Shown: piece after piece, positions 1 through 7,914 of the stretch
Layout of the letters: each line of letters begins with the position of its first letter
How positions within the stretch are numbered: position 1 is the first letter of the stretch
From: Allorhodopirellula solitaria
GTDB lineage: Bacteria > Planctomycetota > Planctomycetia > Pirellulales > Pirellulaceae
Assembly (NCBI RefSeq): GCF_007859855.1
Contig: NZ_SJPK01000001.1
Span: 428,091-492,090, forward strand
Reading direction: 5' to 3'
Length of the DNA: 64,000 nucleotides
Notes under the pieces: generated by a model
What the model saw: the letters and a program-made list of their open reading frames with translations, nothing else
What the model was told of the DNA's origin: nothing
Database searches by the model: none
Position numbers and translations under genes: made by a program

Positions 1-1461
1 CTCGGCTCGATCCGCCTCGAGATCGTAGAGTTCCCACGGTTGTTTGCTCTGGCGAACGAGTTTCCATTTCCCATCCCGGACGGCGGCGTTGCCTTGATGC
101 TCGAAATAGAGTTCACGCTCGGGCAGGGCGTTCCCTTGTAACGCGGGCACAAGACTGCATCCGGCAAGTGGGATCAGCTCTTTTTCCCGGCGTTTCGTTG
201 GGTACTCCGAGTCTGCTGCTGCGAGGCAGGTTGGCAGCAAGTCAATGACGTGTCCTATTTCCTGCGTCCAGGTACCGTTGAGGTTGGTGGGAATTCCACT
301 CGGCCAATGCGCGATCAAGGGTGTGGCGATGCCGCCTTCATGCATGTACATCTTGTACTTGCGGAAGGGCGTGTCGCACATATTCGCTCCGGCAGTTCCA
401 AAGCTGACATAGGATTCCGGCGTGCCTGTCTTGGCGTTCGGATCACCACGATTGGCTTTCACGAACCCAGTCGCTCCGCCCTCGGCACTGGCACCGTTAT
501 CGCTGAGGAAGAGGATCAGTGTGTTGTCGAGTTCGCCCTGTTCTCTCAGCTTCGTGACAACCTGCCCCACACCCTCATCGATGAGGTGAACCATGGCTGC
601 GTGAATCGCCATCCGGCGATCCAGCTCCACCTTGTCTTCCGCGGCATCCCATTTCAGCGTTTTGGGGTCCAGTGGCGCGAGCTTCGTCCCCAGAGGGAAC
701 ATTCCCATCTCCATTTGACGTCGGAACCGCGCCTGGCGATGGGGCTGCCAGCCCTCGCTGTAGCGGCCAATGAACCGCTCTGTCACTTCCTCCGGTGCCT
801 GCAGTGGCCAGTGCGGAGCGGTGTATGCCAAGTATAGAAACACCGGCTTGTCGGCTTTGAAGCCTTCCTCGATCAACTCGACAGCATGGTCGGTGAAGGC
901 TGTCGTCGAATACCAATCGGAGGGAACGTCGATGGGCGCGTCGTCGGAGACAAGGGTGCGGCCCGGCAGCATGCGGTGGTGATGCCCGCCACCTTGAGGG
1001 ATCCCGTAGAACCGATCGAAGCCCCGTTGCCGGGGCCAGTGCTCCGGTGCGGATCCAACATGCCATTTGCCGCTGACGGCGGTGAAGTATCCAGCCGGTT
1101 TCAATGCTTCACCTATCGTCAGACAGCGGTCATTGAGATAGCCCTGGTAGGCTGGCCGCCCCTGATCACCCGTCATGTGTCCAATGCCCGCTTGGTGCTG
1201 GTACAACCCCGTCAGCAAGGCTGCCCGCGTGGGGCAGCAACGCCCGGTATTGTAGAACTGGGAGAATCGCATACCGCCGCCCGCCAACGCATCGAGATGG
1301 GGCGTTTCGATTTCGGATCCATAACATCCGATATCACTGAAGCCCATGTCATCGACCATGATGATGACGATGTTTGGCGGTTTTTCTGCGGCAGTGACGG
1401 GGGCAAGACTCAGCAGTGCGGACGTGGCAAGCAGGAGCGAAAACGCTTTCCAATTGTTCAT
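1..1461 (-). CDS. Secreted arylsulfatase, partial (runs off left edge)
   Basis: Type I sulfatase that should hydrolyse sulfate esters, probably of algal polysaccharides, after export. Reading leftward from ATG at 1461, the frame stays open for 487 codons to the window edge, so the C-terminus is missing. A signal peptide (about residues 1-25) precedes the metal-binding start PPNIVIIMVDDMG. The formylglycine motif is CCPTR with catalytic Cys75. Further family marks are SGKWHVG and FLSDNGA. The motif has Thr where many sulfatases have Ser or Ala, a variant also used by this family. The next sulfatase lies 60 bp upstream on the same strand, so the two may be co-transcribed. The exact substrate cannot be told. 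Confidence 0.93.
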   Translation of the reverse strand, partial: MNNWKAFSLLLATSALLSLAPVTAAEKPPNIVIIMVDDMGFSDIGCYGSEIETPHLDALAGGGMRFSQFYNTGRCCPTRAALLTGLYQHQAGIGHMTGDQGRPAYQGYLNDRCLTIGEALKPAGYFTAVSGKWHVGSAPEHWPRQRGFDRFYGIPQGGGHHHRMLPGRTLVSDDAPIDVPSDWYSTTAFTDHAVELIEEGFKADKPVFLYLAYTAPHWPLQAPEEVTERFIGRYSEGWQPHRQARFRRQMEMGMFPLGTKLAPLDPKTLKWDAAEDKVELDRRMAIHAAMVHLIDEGVGQVVTKLREQGELDNTLILFLSDNGASAEGGATGFVKANRGDPNAKTGTPESYVSFGTAGANMCDTPFRKYKMYMHEGGIATPLIAHWPSGIPTNLNGTWTQEIGHVIDLLPTCLAAADSEYPTKRREKELIPLAGCSLVPALQGNALPERELYFEHQGNAAVRDGKWKLVRQSKQPWELYDLEADRAE

Positions 1462-1521
1462 GAGAGGCCTGGGCAAAAGGATGGAATGATGAGTTGAGCA
1501 ATGGCAGCAATCTTAGCATGC

Positions 1522-2886
1522 TTACTTCACCGGCCAGTGCTGCGATTGCGTTCTCGCGGTTTGCAAAATCGTCTCAAACTCCTGGACAATCGCTGGGTTT
1601 GCCGCTGCGATGTTATGTTGCTCGGATGCATCCTGTGACAGGTCATAGAGTTCGAGCGGTCTTTCTGGCCCGAGTCGCACGGCCTTCCATTTGCCGCGTC
1701 GAGCCGCCTGCTGAAATCCCCGCTCAAAAAATTCCCAATACAAGATGCGCTCGTCGAGTTCGCGTTGGACCCTACCGAGCAGCGTGGGCAGGACGCTGAT
1801 ACCATCGATCGGCTCGGGCGAACCCGCCCCGGCAATCTCCGCGAGCGTTGGCATCACGTCCGCGAAATACCAAGCCGCGTCGCTGACCTTTTTCGCAGGG
1901 ACTTTGCCGGGCCAGCGGACGATCATCGGTGTGCGGATACCGCCCTCGTAGAGAGCACGTTTTCGCCCCCGCAATGCACCACTACTGTCGAACCGCCCTT
2001 CCCAACGCTCTGCGGCACCGTTGTCCGAACAGAAGAACACGATCGTATCGTCGGCGATTTCGTGCTGAGCGAGGGTAGACAAGATACGGCCCATGTCCCG
2101 GTCCATGCGGGTGATCATCGCCGCGTAGACCTTTTCGTTTGGTGTCCAATCGGTGCCGGAATAGGGATCAGTCGAAGGAATCTGATACTTGTTATGGGGC
2201 ACGGTGTACGGCAGATATAGAAAAAACGGCTGCTCGCTGTCAGCGTTTTTATCGATGAAGTCAACCGCGAAGTCACTGAACAAATCGTGCGCGTACTGGG
2301 TTGGTTTGGGGGACGCGTTTCCCGGCAGCGGATGCTTTCGGCCGTTGAGCCACAAGTATTCGGGGTAGTAGTCGTGGGCGCGTTTTTGATTGAGGAATCC
2401 AAACCATTGGTCAAAGCCTTGCTGGTTGGGCTCACCGGTAGTCCCCGGTTCTCCCAACCCCCACTTGCCCGTCATCGCAGTGACGTAGCCTGCCTGTTGC
2501 AGCACTTCGGCAACGGTGACGTCGCTCGCTTTCAGTGGCACCCGACCATCACGGCCAGCGAGTCCTTTGACGCCGCCTTTGCCAACGTTGCCACGCACCG
2601 TCGTATGTCCAGTGTGCTGGCCAGTCATCAGCACGCTCCGCGATGGAGCACACACGGTTGACCCAGCGTAAACATTAGAGAATCGCATCCCTTGCTCGGA
2701 CAAGGCATCGATGTGAGGTGTCCGGATCTGGCTTTGTCCGTAGCAACCCAGGTCGCCGTAGCCCATATCATCCGCCATCACGACGATGATGTTGGGAGGA
2801 TCGTCGGCGTGGGCGCAAAGCGGGGGAACCGACAGAGCGAAAATGAAAATCGCAAATTGGGTCAGGGAGTGTGGGGAGCGGTTCAT
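1522..2886 (-). CDS. Secreted sulfatase (CAPSR type)
   Basis: Formylglycine sulfatase of 454 residues. I take ATG 2886 as the start because it gives a clear signal peptide (residues 1-27, ending CAHA); the frame extends 60 codons upstream but that part has no protein-like character. Motifs: metal ligands in NIIVVMADDMG, catalytic C79-A-P-S-R83, TGKWGLG and FFCSDNGAAE. A matching formylglycine-generating enzyme and a maturation step are expected from family knowledge but are not in the window. It is paired with the sulfatase at 1-1461. Upstream lies decayed DNA, so its promoter is probably between 2887 and 2930. Confidence 0.94.
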   Translation of the reverse strand: MNRSPHSLTQFAIFIFALSVPPLCAHADDPPNIIVVMADDMGYGDLGCYGQSQIRTPHIDALSEQGMRFSNVYAGSTVCAPSRSVLMTGQHTGHTTVRGNVGKGGVKGLAGRDGRVPLKASDVTVAEVLQQAGYVTAMTGKWGLGEPGTTGEPNQQGFDQWFGFLNQKRAHDYYPEYLWLNGRKHPLPGNASPKPTQYAHDLFSDFAVDFIDKNADSEQPFFLYLPYTVPHNKYQIPSTDPYSGTDWTPNEKVYAAMITRMDRDMGRILSTLAQHEIADDTIVFFCSDNGAAERWEGRFDSSGALRGRKRALYEGGIRTPMIVRWPGKVPAKKVSDAAWYFADVMPTLAEIAGAGSPEPIDGISVLPTLLGRVQRELDERILYWEFFERGFQQAARRGKWKAVRLGPERPLELYDLSQDASEQHNIAAANPAIVQEFETILQTARTQSQHWPVK

Positions 2887-2927
2887 GTTGTTGTTTCCTC
2901 TCGTTCTTGTCTGTGTGGAAGCTACTG

Positions 2928-3300
2928 CTACTGGGCAATCGTTGTGCTGTACCGTGTCGCGTGATTGATGTTGTGAGGGCGAAGCTGCCCTGAGTGTTGG
3001 TTGCCTGCGATTCGGATAGGTCCCGAGTACGGATCGTGGGAAGCGATTCGGATGGAGTTGTCGCAAATAATCGCCTCCACTGCCGGTTGAATGCCGTGGT
3101 CGCCGGTGTTCCAGATGATATGGTGCTCGATCCGGTTTTGGCTGGCGTCCGTCAATTCCCTAAACGATGACGCCGGGATAATTCGCCGTCACCGCAGCAC
3201 TTCCGCAGTAATGAATGTGGGTTCTCTCCAGCGTAACGTACTTGGCCGGATGAATGTCCGTACCGCCGATGCGAACGTCAGTCGCATCGTCAGCGAGAGA
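2928..3300 (-). pseudogene. Decayed beta-helix-like secreted protein fragment
   Basis: Two minus-strand frames carry one apparent protein split by a frame change near 3158. The upstream part reads KYVTLERTHIHYCGS and ends at a TAG at 3160-3162. The downstream part continues in another frame with FRELTDASQNRIEHHII and DHGIQPAVEAII. The short hydrophobic/His/Asn turns resemble right-handed parallel beta-helix repeats. There is no start codon and no full-length frame. It abuts a PSCyt1 remnant, and these secreted protein classes are both common in planctomycetes. The family call is tentative; that it is broken is well supported. Confidence 0.45.
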
Positions 3301-3628
3301 TGCTTTGAATCTGTTCACTGGGCAACGGTGGTTCCCCTGCCGGCGGCATCTCGCCCCGATTGATTTTGTCACGGACTTCGACCCAAGTTGCGGCGTTCTC
3401 TCGCAATGCAAAGTCGGCAGTCAGCCGGTCCAAACGCAACTCATCACTCTGCTCGTCAGGACCGTGACAGGCATAACAATGCTGCTGCAGTAGCGGGACC
3501 ATGTCCTCGCTAAACGTCCGCTCCGATTGCGGTGGGACAGCGGCGTTGGCGGAAGGGAGAACGACAAGCCCGAGAATGCAGAAAGCGGCCCGTATAATGC
3601 GATCGCGGATTGAGGTCAGATCGTTGGT
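3290..3628 (-). pseudogene. PSCyt1 (planctomycete cytochrome c) N-terminal remnant
   Basis: The frame encodes a signal-peptide-like stretch (IIRAAFCILGLVVLPSANA) followed by the haem-binding HCYACHGPDEQSDELRLD and EMPPAGEPPLP, typical of the N-terminal PSCyt1 domain of large DUF1587/DUF1592-type planctomycete proteins. Intact relatives continue for several hundred residues; here a TGA at 3290-3292 ends the frame about 70 residues after the haem motif. No ATG, GTG or TTG precedes the signal peptide, since the upstream stop is at 3629-3631. Only an internal ATG at 3502 exists. I read this as a decayed gene that lost both its start and most of its body. Confidence 0.6.
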
Positions 3629-3851
3629 TCACCTTGGGTTTCGGCTTGCATTCTAGCGTATCGCGTTGCCTCCCGGTTGTTTCGCAGCACGCTATCGTCA
3701 GTGTGTTCCGAGCCACTATCCTGACCGGACTCAGTCAGATGCGCTGCGGCGAGATCCAGCTCACTCGAACCCGCTGGCTGCGTGTCCACGAGCGGTCGTT
3801 GACCTTAGCGAAGATGGGATGAAACCAAGATGCGGTGACTCGCCACGACTC
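3629..3851. other. Short intergenic stretch, nothing recognised
   Basis: About 220 bp between the PSCyt1 remnant and a small membrane protein. I see no coding frame with protein-like composition, no strong hairpin and no recognisable promoter. Confidence 0.4.
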
Positions 3852-4040
3852 TCAATAATCGCCTTTTTCATTGCCATTTTCATCGTAGCGGATGTACGCG
3901 AAATAGCAGAAACTCACCGAGAGACAAGGTAAAACAACCAACACGACCCAACTCGTCGAGGCTGCCAGAACGACTGAAATAACGCCAAATAGGCACCATA
4001 GCCACCACGTGTCACGCCATAGCCCTTTTAATTGCTCCAC
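3852..4040 (-). CDS. Small two-helix membrane protein, function unknown
   Basis: A 62-residue frame starting with GTG at 4040. Residues about 10-47 form two adjacent hydrophobic segments (WWLWCLFGVISVVLAAS and VVLVVLPCLSVSFCYFAY), followed by a charged tail RYDENGNEKGDY. The amphipathic N-terminus and acidic C-terminus are typical of real small inner-membrane proteins, and the reverse strand offers no better gene. It stands alone between decayed DNA and a convergent gene. No function can be assigned. Confidence 0.5.
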   Translation of the reverse strand: MEQLKGLWRDTWWLWCLFGVISVVLAASTSWVVLVVLPCLSVSFCYFAYIRYDENGNEKGDY

Positions 4041-4297
4041 TGTTCCATCGCCTCAATCGTTTGAAATGTGTCATGGTAAAAAAACCATGGGGGGCAGCAG
4101 ACCACGAGAGGTCTGAGTCAGATTGCCCCGCTCTCCCCTTGCCTCGTTCGCTCACGATTGCCGTGCTGGTTCAGGAGGCCATGCACAGTTATAAACGCCA
4201 GTCTTCGAACCGGCAATTGCAACCAATGCGGTTGGGGTGTATTGGCCGAACCGAAATCGCGATCTTTCCAAACTGCACATTACATTGAACGTTGTCG

Positions 4298-4603
4298 ATG
4301 AATCGATCCCAGCCGAACAATCCGCTCCACGGCGTCACCCTTAAAGCGATGCTCGAGTACTTGGTCGCTGAGTATGGTTGGGAGCGTTTAAGCGATCGGA
4401 TCCAGATCAATTCGTTTCGCCACGAACCGAGTATCAACAGTAGCCTAAAATTTCTTCGCAAGACGCAGTGGGCGCGTGCGAAGGTCGAGCGTCTGTATTC
4501 AGATTCGATCAGCTATGACGAGCGGAAAGGCAGAACCGGAGTATCCGGCGATGTTCCACCCACGGAGATGGGCAGCGTTTGGGATCGGGCACGTAAGCAA
4601 TAG
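4298..4603 (+). CDS. VF530-family (DUF2132) DNA-binding protein
   Basis: Small protein of 101 residues. The core NNPLHGVTLKAMLEYLV, YGWERLSDRI and SLKFLRKTQWAR matches the conserved blocks of the VF530/DUF2132 family, a compact helical fold described as DNA-binding. The family core ends near residue 66. The remaining 35 residues (with SGDVPPTEMGSVWDRARKQ) are an extra tail. Start is ATG at 4298; a TTG two codons upstream is possible. It is convergent with the next gene, leaving only 6 bp between the two stop codons. Confidence 0.8.
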   Translation: MNRSQPNNPLHGVTLKAMLEYLVAEYGWERLSDRIQINSFRHEPSINSSLKFLRKTQWARAKVERLYSDSISYDERKGRTGVSGDVPPTEMGSVWDRARKQ

Positions 4604-4609
4604 CAACGA

Positions 4610-5734
4610 TCAGCCGCTGTTCTGCAGACGCCGTACGAGCTCTGCAACGGCCGGTTTGGAATGACCGTAGGAAACGATGCGGACGTCGAGATTGTGGTCG
4701 ACGTGTTTCCCGAACGCTCGCTCGATCGCATCGATGATCCATTGGTCTCGATTGCCGAAGACACCTCCGCCGAGCAGCGTGAGATAGACCACGCGGTTGC
4801 CGGAGTGGATTGCGTTGAGGACGGCGGCGGCCAACGTTGCCTCGTAGGCCGCATCGAGAATGAGCTTTGCAAAGTCGGCCCATTGTTCGGTCGGCTGCCT
4901 GCCGTATGCGACCGGTAGCGCCGAGCAGTACGCCTGGGAGACGCGATGCCCAGACGCCCGCTGCCCAGACGCGGGCTGCCCAGAGACTTGGTCCCGACCA
5001 TCCGCAATGGTGACTTCAGCATCGATTTGCAATCCGATTCGTAGCAAGCCGAGCAGTGATTCTCGTCCTGGTGGGCTAGCCGATCGGATTGTTTGAGCGA
5101 TCTCAGCCAGGCCGTCGTCGGTCGGAAAGAGGTAGCCATTCTGCATCGTCCAAAGTCGCTGATCCGTGTTACCGAGTTCGGAACCGAGGTCGGCGGAGCA
5201 GTCGATCTGATGATTGGCGGTTTGACCCAGGACGCACTCGGAAAAATCAGACGTGCTCGCCCCGCCTGGTAATTCCGAAGATTCGCCCGCTGCTCGCCGA
5301 ACAACCGTAGAGTCCACCACAGGAGCGAAGTAGTTGCGATAGATCGTACCGGCCCCACAAGCAATCGCGCAGGCTGGTCCTTGGGTGGGATCGTTTTCGT
5401 AGATGCCAACACCTCGTTCGGGCGTGACACTCGGGCCGGTCATTTCGAGTAAGTTGAATTGCGAAGCAACTTGAAACACGGCTCCCGCGTTGTCCTGGTC
5501 GGCATGCAATCGGCGGACGTCAGCAACGACTTCCTGGATCGTGGAGCAAATCGGTTCCGTCGTCAGTTTCGAGACGCGGTCTCGCAGTTCCGATAATCGC
5601 GGTGTTTCCAAGCGACCAAACGCAATCCGCTGGCCACCTGGGCAGACGAGGCAATCATCACGAACGGACAACTCGGCGCGAATCTGTGTAGGGGAATCTT
5701 CGCCGGTCCCGGTGAGTCGCTGAAACCACGTCAT
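4610..5734 (-). CDS. Conserved protein of unknown function with short internal repeat
   Basis: Protein of 374 residues with no signal peptide. Conserved-looking blocks include FNLLEMTGPSVTPERGVG, DRTQGP-like DPTQGPACAIACGAGTIY, WTMQNGYLFP and the C-terminal VYLTLLGGGVFGNRDQWI. The last block, with a glycine loop after a beta strand, recalls a macro domain, but I cannot confirm this. Residues about 251-268 (QVSGQPASGQRASGHRVS) are encoded by roughly 2.5 copies of a 15-bp repeat (GCCCAGACGC core, 4947-4990), probably a lineage-specific insertion in a loop. The gene stands alone, convergent with the VF530 gene. Confidence 0.75.
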   Translation of the reverse strand: MTWFQRLTGTGEDSPTQIRAELSVRDDCLVCPGGQRIAFGRLETPRLSELRDRVSKLTTEPICSTIQEVVADVRRLHADQDNAGAVFQVASQFNLLEMTGPSVTPERGVGIYENDPTQGPACAIACGAGTIYRNYFAPVVDSTVVRRAAGESSELPGGASTSDFSECVLGQTANHQIDCSADLGSELGNTDQRLWTMQNGYLFPTDDGLAEIAQTIRSASPPGRESLLGLLRIGLQIDAEVTIADGRDQVSGQPASGQRASGHRVSQAYCSALPVAYGRQPTEQWADFAKLILDAAYEATLAAAVLNAIHSGNRVVYLTLLGGGVFGNRDQWIIDAIERAFGKHVDHNLDVRIVSYGHSKPAVAELVRRLQNSG

Positions 5735-5929
5735 GGGTTGGCTCTCCAGATTGGATGGGTTGATGCGGCGATTCTAAACACTTTCGATGCCGGTGCCTTG
5801 AGAATCCTGCCTCCTGGATGACTGCCACTTGAAAAATGGTCAGTTGCTGATCAGACGATACCAGGGGACTTCCTCGCATCTGCTGAGCGGTTCTCAGTCC
5901 ATGCTTGCCCGGTTAGTGATCCGTTTCGC

Positions 5930-6826
5930 TCACCAGCGGTAATCGGCCTGTTTGCGGAATCCGTCGACGGCGATCGTCCCGTCCCGATAAAGGTTGAGAG
6001 TCGAGTAGCCGTTGTTGTCGGTTCCGGAGCCTTCGACCATAGCGACCAACGTGCAGTAGTGAATCCCACCGATGTCTTTGAGATCGTTCTGGTGACTATG
6101 GCCTTGGAAGACCACTCTCACATTGCCTGATTCCTCGAGCACTCTGCGAACATCCGCATTGTTCTTCACCCCGTGACTGTTGCTGACATCGAGCCGCTGA
6201 TGAGCGAACACGATCACTGGACTCTGGTTTGATTTCAGGTCTGCCTGCAGCCAATCAAGCTCCGCAGGTGGGATGTTGGCGTCGGTCCACACCGAATTCT
6301 TGCGTCCATAGGGCTGGCCATCGCTCCGGAAACAAGCGTCGAGCACGATGAAGTGAAAGCCACCCTGATTAAACGAATAATACGATTTCTCTTGGCCGAC
6401 ACCGCCTAGAAATTCTTCCTTCCTCAGTGTGTCGACGCAGTGATTCCCGAGGACGTAGTGTCGCTCCGAGCAAATTGTCGCAAATTCACGGTTAATGGTT
6501 TTGAGATATCTCTGCTCGGTCTGGACTGAGTCCGCGGCGTCGATCAAATCGCCAAGTTCGACGATGAAGGCGGGATCGGCCTGTTCGAATTGCAGGGCGG
6601 CCTGTTCGAGCTTCGCCAGGGTTTCGCGATAGTATCGATTTCCCGCCACCGGTTTGTCGGCATAGTGCAAGTCCGTCACCAAGCCGATCTTGAAAGGCGA
6701 GGGAACGTCGTCCGCAAACACGGTGGCAGGAGCCATCGATGCCGCAGTGAGCAACAGGGTACTGTTTTCCAGGAGTGCTCGGCGCCCGAGACGTTGTGAG
6801 TCGAGGCGTTGTGGGTTGATGGGCAT
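5930..6826 (-). CDS. Tat-exported calcineurin-like metallophosphoesterase
   Basis: A 298-residue phosphoesterase. The N-terminus carries a twin-arginine motif (GRRALLENS) and a hydrophobic stretch ending near AAS-MAPATVFA, so export through Tat is likely. The dinuclear-metal motifs occur in order: DLH (about residue 52), GDLID (about 93), GNH (about 128), FAHQ (about 212) and GHSH (about 244). Phosphodiester or phosphomonoester hydrolysis in the periplasm is inferred from these. The start ATG at 6826 is only 33 bp from the end of holA, so it may be read as part of the same minus-strand unit. The substrate is unknown. Confidence 0.88.
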   Translation of the reverse strand: MPINPQRLDSQRLGRRALLENSTLLLTAASMAPATVFADDVPSPFKIGLVTDLHYADKPVAGNRYYRETLAKLEQAALQFEQADPAFIVELGDLIDAADSVQTEQRYLKTINREFATICSERHYVLGNHCVDTLRKEEFLGGVGQEKSYYSFNQGGFHFIVLDACFRSDGQPYGRKNSVWTDANIPPAELDWLQADLKSNQSPVIVFAHQRLDVSNSHGVKNNADVRRVLEESGNVRVVFQGHSHQNDLKDIGGIHYCTLVAMVEGSGTDNNGYSTLNLYRDGTIAVDGFRKQADYRW

Positions 6827-6859
6827 CAGTTGCCTGCGTGGTGGATGGATAATGAGGCC

Positions 6860-7909
6860 TCAAACGGTACGGGCGAGTCGGAGCACGAGTTGTTCGAGCA
6901 TAAACCGGTCTCGGCCATCAGCGCTATGGGTGCCTTTGAGCCGCAAATCGGCATCGAGCAGCCAACCAAGGAGCTGGAGGGCTCGCGGCCGGCCCATCGT
7001 TTTGAGCTGCTGCTTAGCGGATTGAATCTCACTCGGACGACGAATACCGGCGGTCGAGAGAATGTCTTCAAACTGCCACGGGCGTCCACTGCGTTCGCGC
7101 TGCTCGATCAGCGTCGTCGCCATTCCCAGCCGACGCAGCGACCAAGAGATTTGGGGCAACAGAGCGATTGCTTTTTGCCCACCCGTGAACAGCTTATCGA
7201 GTTGCCGCAGTGCTTCGGCGGCGTCGCCACTGGCGATTGCATCGGTAATCTGCCAGACCGTCTTGCCTTGCCATCCCGCCACGATATCGCGGACCAACGG
7301 CTCGTCAATCTTGCCGCCTTCATCAACGTACAATGCGAGTTTGGCAATCTCGGTATCGAGCATCCCGATCTCTTCACCGAGCATCTCGATCAATGCGTCG
7401 GCCGCACCCGCTGCCAGTTTCACTCGATGCCGTGAGGCGAGGTAACCGGTCAGGAACGTTCTCCGCGTTGCTGCGGTGACGCCCTGTTTCGTATCGGTGG
7501 CGTTTCCACAGGCGACAAGCAGGTGGTTTTTATCGGCCGCTTTGTACAACCTCGTATTGCTCGCCAGAGAATCCAGTTCGATCACGAAGCGAGTACTGTC
7601 GCCTGGAGCAGCAACATATTTCTCGAGTTCATTGCGGTGATTGGACACAAACTTGTCCGCCGAACGCACCGCTACTGTGCGTTTATCACCTGCGTCAAAG
7701 TCGAACAGAGAAGCAGTCGCGAGGTCATCTCGCAGATCCGACCAGCGGGTAGCATCCCCATCGAACTGGGTCCAATCTCCATCGCCAACAAGCTTTTCGA
7801 TTGCCCAACGACGGAGCGTTGCATCATTGCCGTAAATAATGGCTAGCGAATCGCCAGCCTGGGTAGGTGTCGTGCCGGCCAAGTACTCGAAGGCGTGTTG
7901 TTTGGACAT
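6860..7909 (-). CDS. holA: DNA polymerase III subunit delta
   Basis: Clamp-loader delta subunit of 349 residues, the usual length. It should open the beta sliding clamp during replication in the cytoplasm. Family features are the N-terminal YGNDATLRRWAIEKL, the middle ELDSLASNTRLYKA, and the C-terminal collar region with EIAKLALYVD, WQITDAIASGD and LLPQISWSLRRL. As usual for delta, no functional Walker A motif is visible. Start is ATG 7909. The upstream gene ends at 7915, leaving 5 bp, so holA appears to be the last gene of the operon that carries the PilM-like proteins. Confidence 0.92.
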   Translation of the reverse strand: MSKQHAFEYLAGTTPTQAGDSLAIIYGNDATLRRWAIEKLVGDGDWTQFDGDATRWSDLRDDLATASLFDFDAGDKRTVAVRSADKFVSNHRNELEKYVAAPGDSTRFVIELDSLASNTRLYKAADKNHLLVACGNATDTKQGVTAATRRTFLTGYLASRHRVKLAAGAADALIEMLGEEIGMLDTEIAKLALYVDEGGKIDEPLVRDIVAGWQGKTVWQITDAIASGDAAEALRQLDKLFTGGQKAIALLPQISWSLRRLGMATTLIEQRERSGRPWQFEDILSTAGIRRPSEIQSAKQQLKTMGRPRALQLLGWLLDADLRLKGTHSADGRDRFMLEQLVLRLARTV

Positions 7910-7914
7910 CCCGA

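Noticed and set aside
886-1497. 203-residue plus-strand frame
   Set aside because: Antisense to the N-terminal half of the first sulfatase, which has signal peptide and CCPTR motif.
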